From assembly GCA_964559175.1 (NCBI GenBank), contig CAZLGT010000017.1:12851-76850 (forward strand): a stretch of DNA of 64,000 nt, read 5' to 3'. Numbering within the stretch: position 1 is the first letter of the stretch; each line of letters begins with the position of its first letter. The stretch comes from Mariniphaga sp964559175 (GTDB lineage Bacteria > Bacteroidota > Bacteroidia > Bacteroidales > Prolixibacteraceae). Below the pieces are notes generated by a model. The model did not search any database. It was not told the DNA's origin and saw only the letters and a program-made list of their open reading frames with translations. Positions 63,989 through 64,000 of the stretch are shown here, one piece after another. The position numbers were made by a program, and so were the translations under genes.

Positions 63989-64000
63989 ATGAAAAAAAAC
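63989..64000 (+). other. Possible plus-strand gene start at the window edge
   Basis: ATGAAAAAAAAC on the plus strand (Met-Lys-Lys-Asn) is preceded by the AT-rich leader TTAAAATTTAATTACA, as in many Bacteroidota genes with signal peptides. Only four codons are inside the window. It points away from the broken susC. Confidence 0.35.

Overview
The window reads as chromosomal DNA of a Bacteroidota bacterium, probably class Bacteroidia and most like the marine or sediment Marinilabiliales/Prolixibacteraceae type (the lower ranks are inference). Supporting signs are a SusC/SusD polysaccharide locus, BamA followed by tandem OmpH/Skp genes, a Rho factor with a long charged insert, a GT3 glycogen synthase, ExbB with two ExbD genes, and several upstream elements matching the Bacteroidota -7 consensus TAnnTTTG. 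Pyruvate and 2-oxoglutarate ferredoxin oxidoreductases sit beside an oxygen-linked 2-oxoglutarate dehydrogenase and carotenoid genes, which suggests a facultative anaerobe that meets oxygen and light.

Layout. 1-6.5 kb: end of bamA, two OmpH-like periplasmic chaperones, glycogen synthase and glutamate racemase. 6.5-9.2 kb (minus strand): sugar-1-kinase-like phosphotransferase, nucleotidyltransferase and gamma-carbonic-anhydrase-like protein. 9.4-16.4 kb: korAB (plus) facing sucB-sucA (minus), two enzyme systems for the same TCA step, meeting at one bidirectional terminator. 16.5-21.4 kb: a broken Rieske gene, a cupin, a methyltransferase, rho and an AAA ATPase. 21.4-25 kb: pyruvate:ferredoxin oxidoreductase, ending in three consecutive hairpins. 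25.2-27.5 kb: ExbB-membrane protein-ExbD-ExbD operon. 27.7-34.6 kb: tRNA-Ser(GGA), asparaginase, TatD, glutamate dehydrogenase, groES-groEL and fmt. 34.6-42.9 kb: small conserved proteins, an EamA transporter, lipoproteins, a TlpA-type thioredoxin, a glutamine amidotransferase, asparagine synthetase and a PQQ-repeat lipoprotein.

43-48.4 kb is a tightly overlapping carotenoid operon: cruF-like hydratase, acyltransferase, GT2 glycosyltransferase, TPR protein, crtI and crtB. It is suited to making an acylated carotenoid glycoside. A DUF6364/PIN toxin-antitoxin pair and a secreted EEP-family phosphodiesterase follow, then a small lipoprotein gene that appears frameshifted.

50.2-64 kb (minus strand) is a polysaccharide utilisation locus: SusC, SusD, two surface lipoproteins with discoidin-type C-termini, a GH36 alpha-galactosidase, an MFS sugar porter and a DUF5107-TPR protein. 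It is probably directed at alpha-galactosides. The susC gene is broken at its 5' side: all three minus frames are closed in the last 28 bases, and a plus-strand ATG with a typical Bacteroidota leader starts there. This fits a DNA rearrangement such as a SusC inversion, but only 28 bases of evidence are visible.

The main items for follow-up are the susC breakpoint, the Rieske remnant with a TGA at a disulfide cysteine, the Gly/Tyr-rich BamA surface loop with its 27-bp tandem repeat, the 40-bp cruciform-like element inside the TPR gene of the carotenoid operon, and the frameshifted small lipoprotein.
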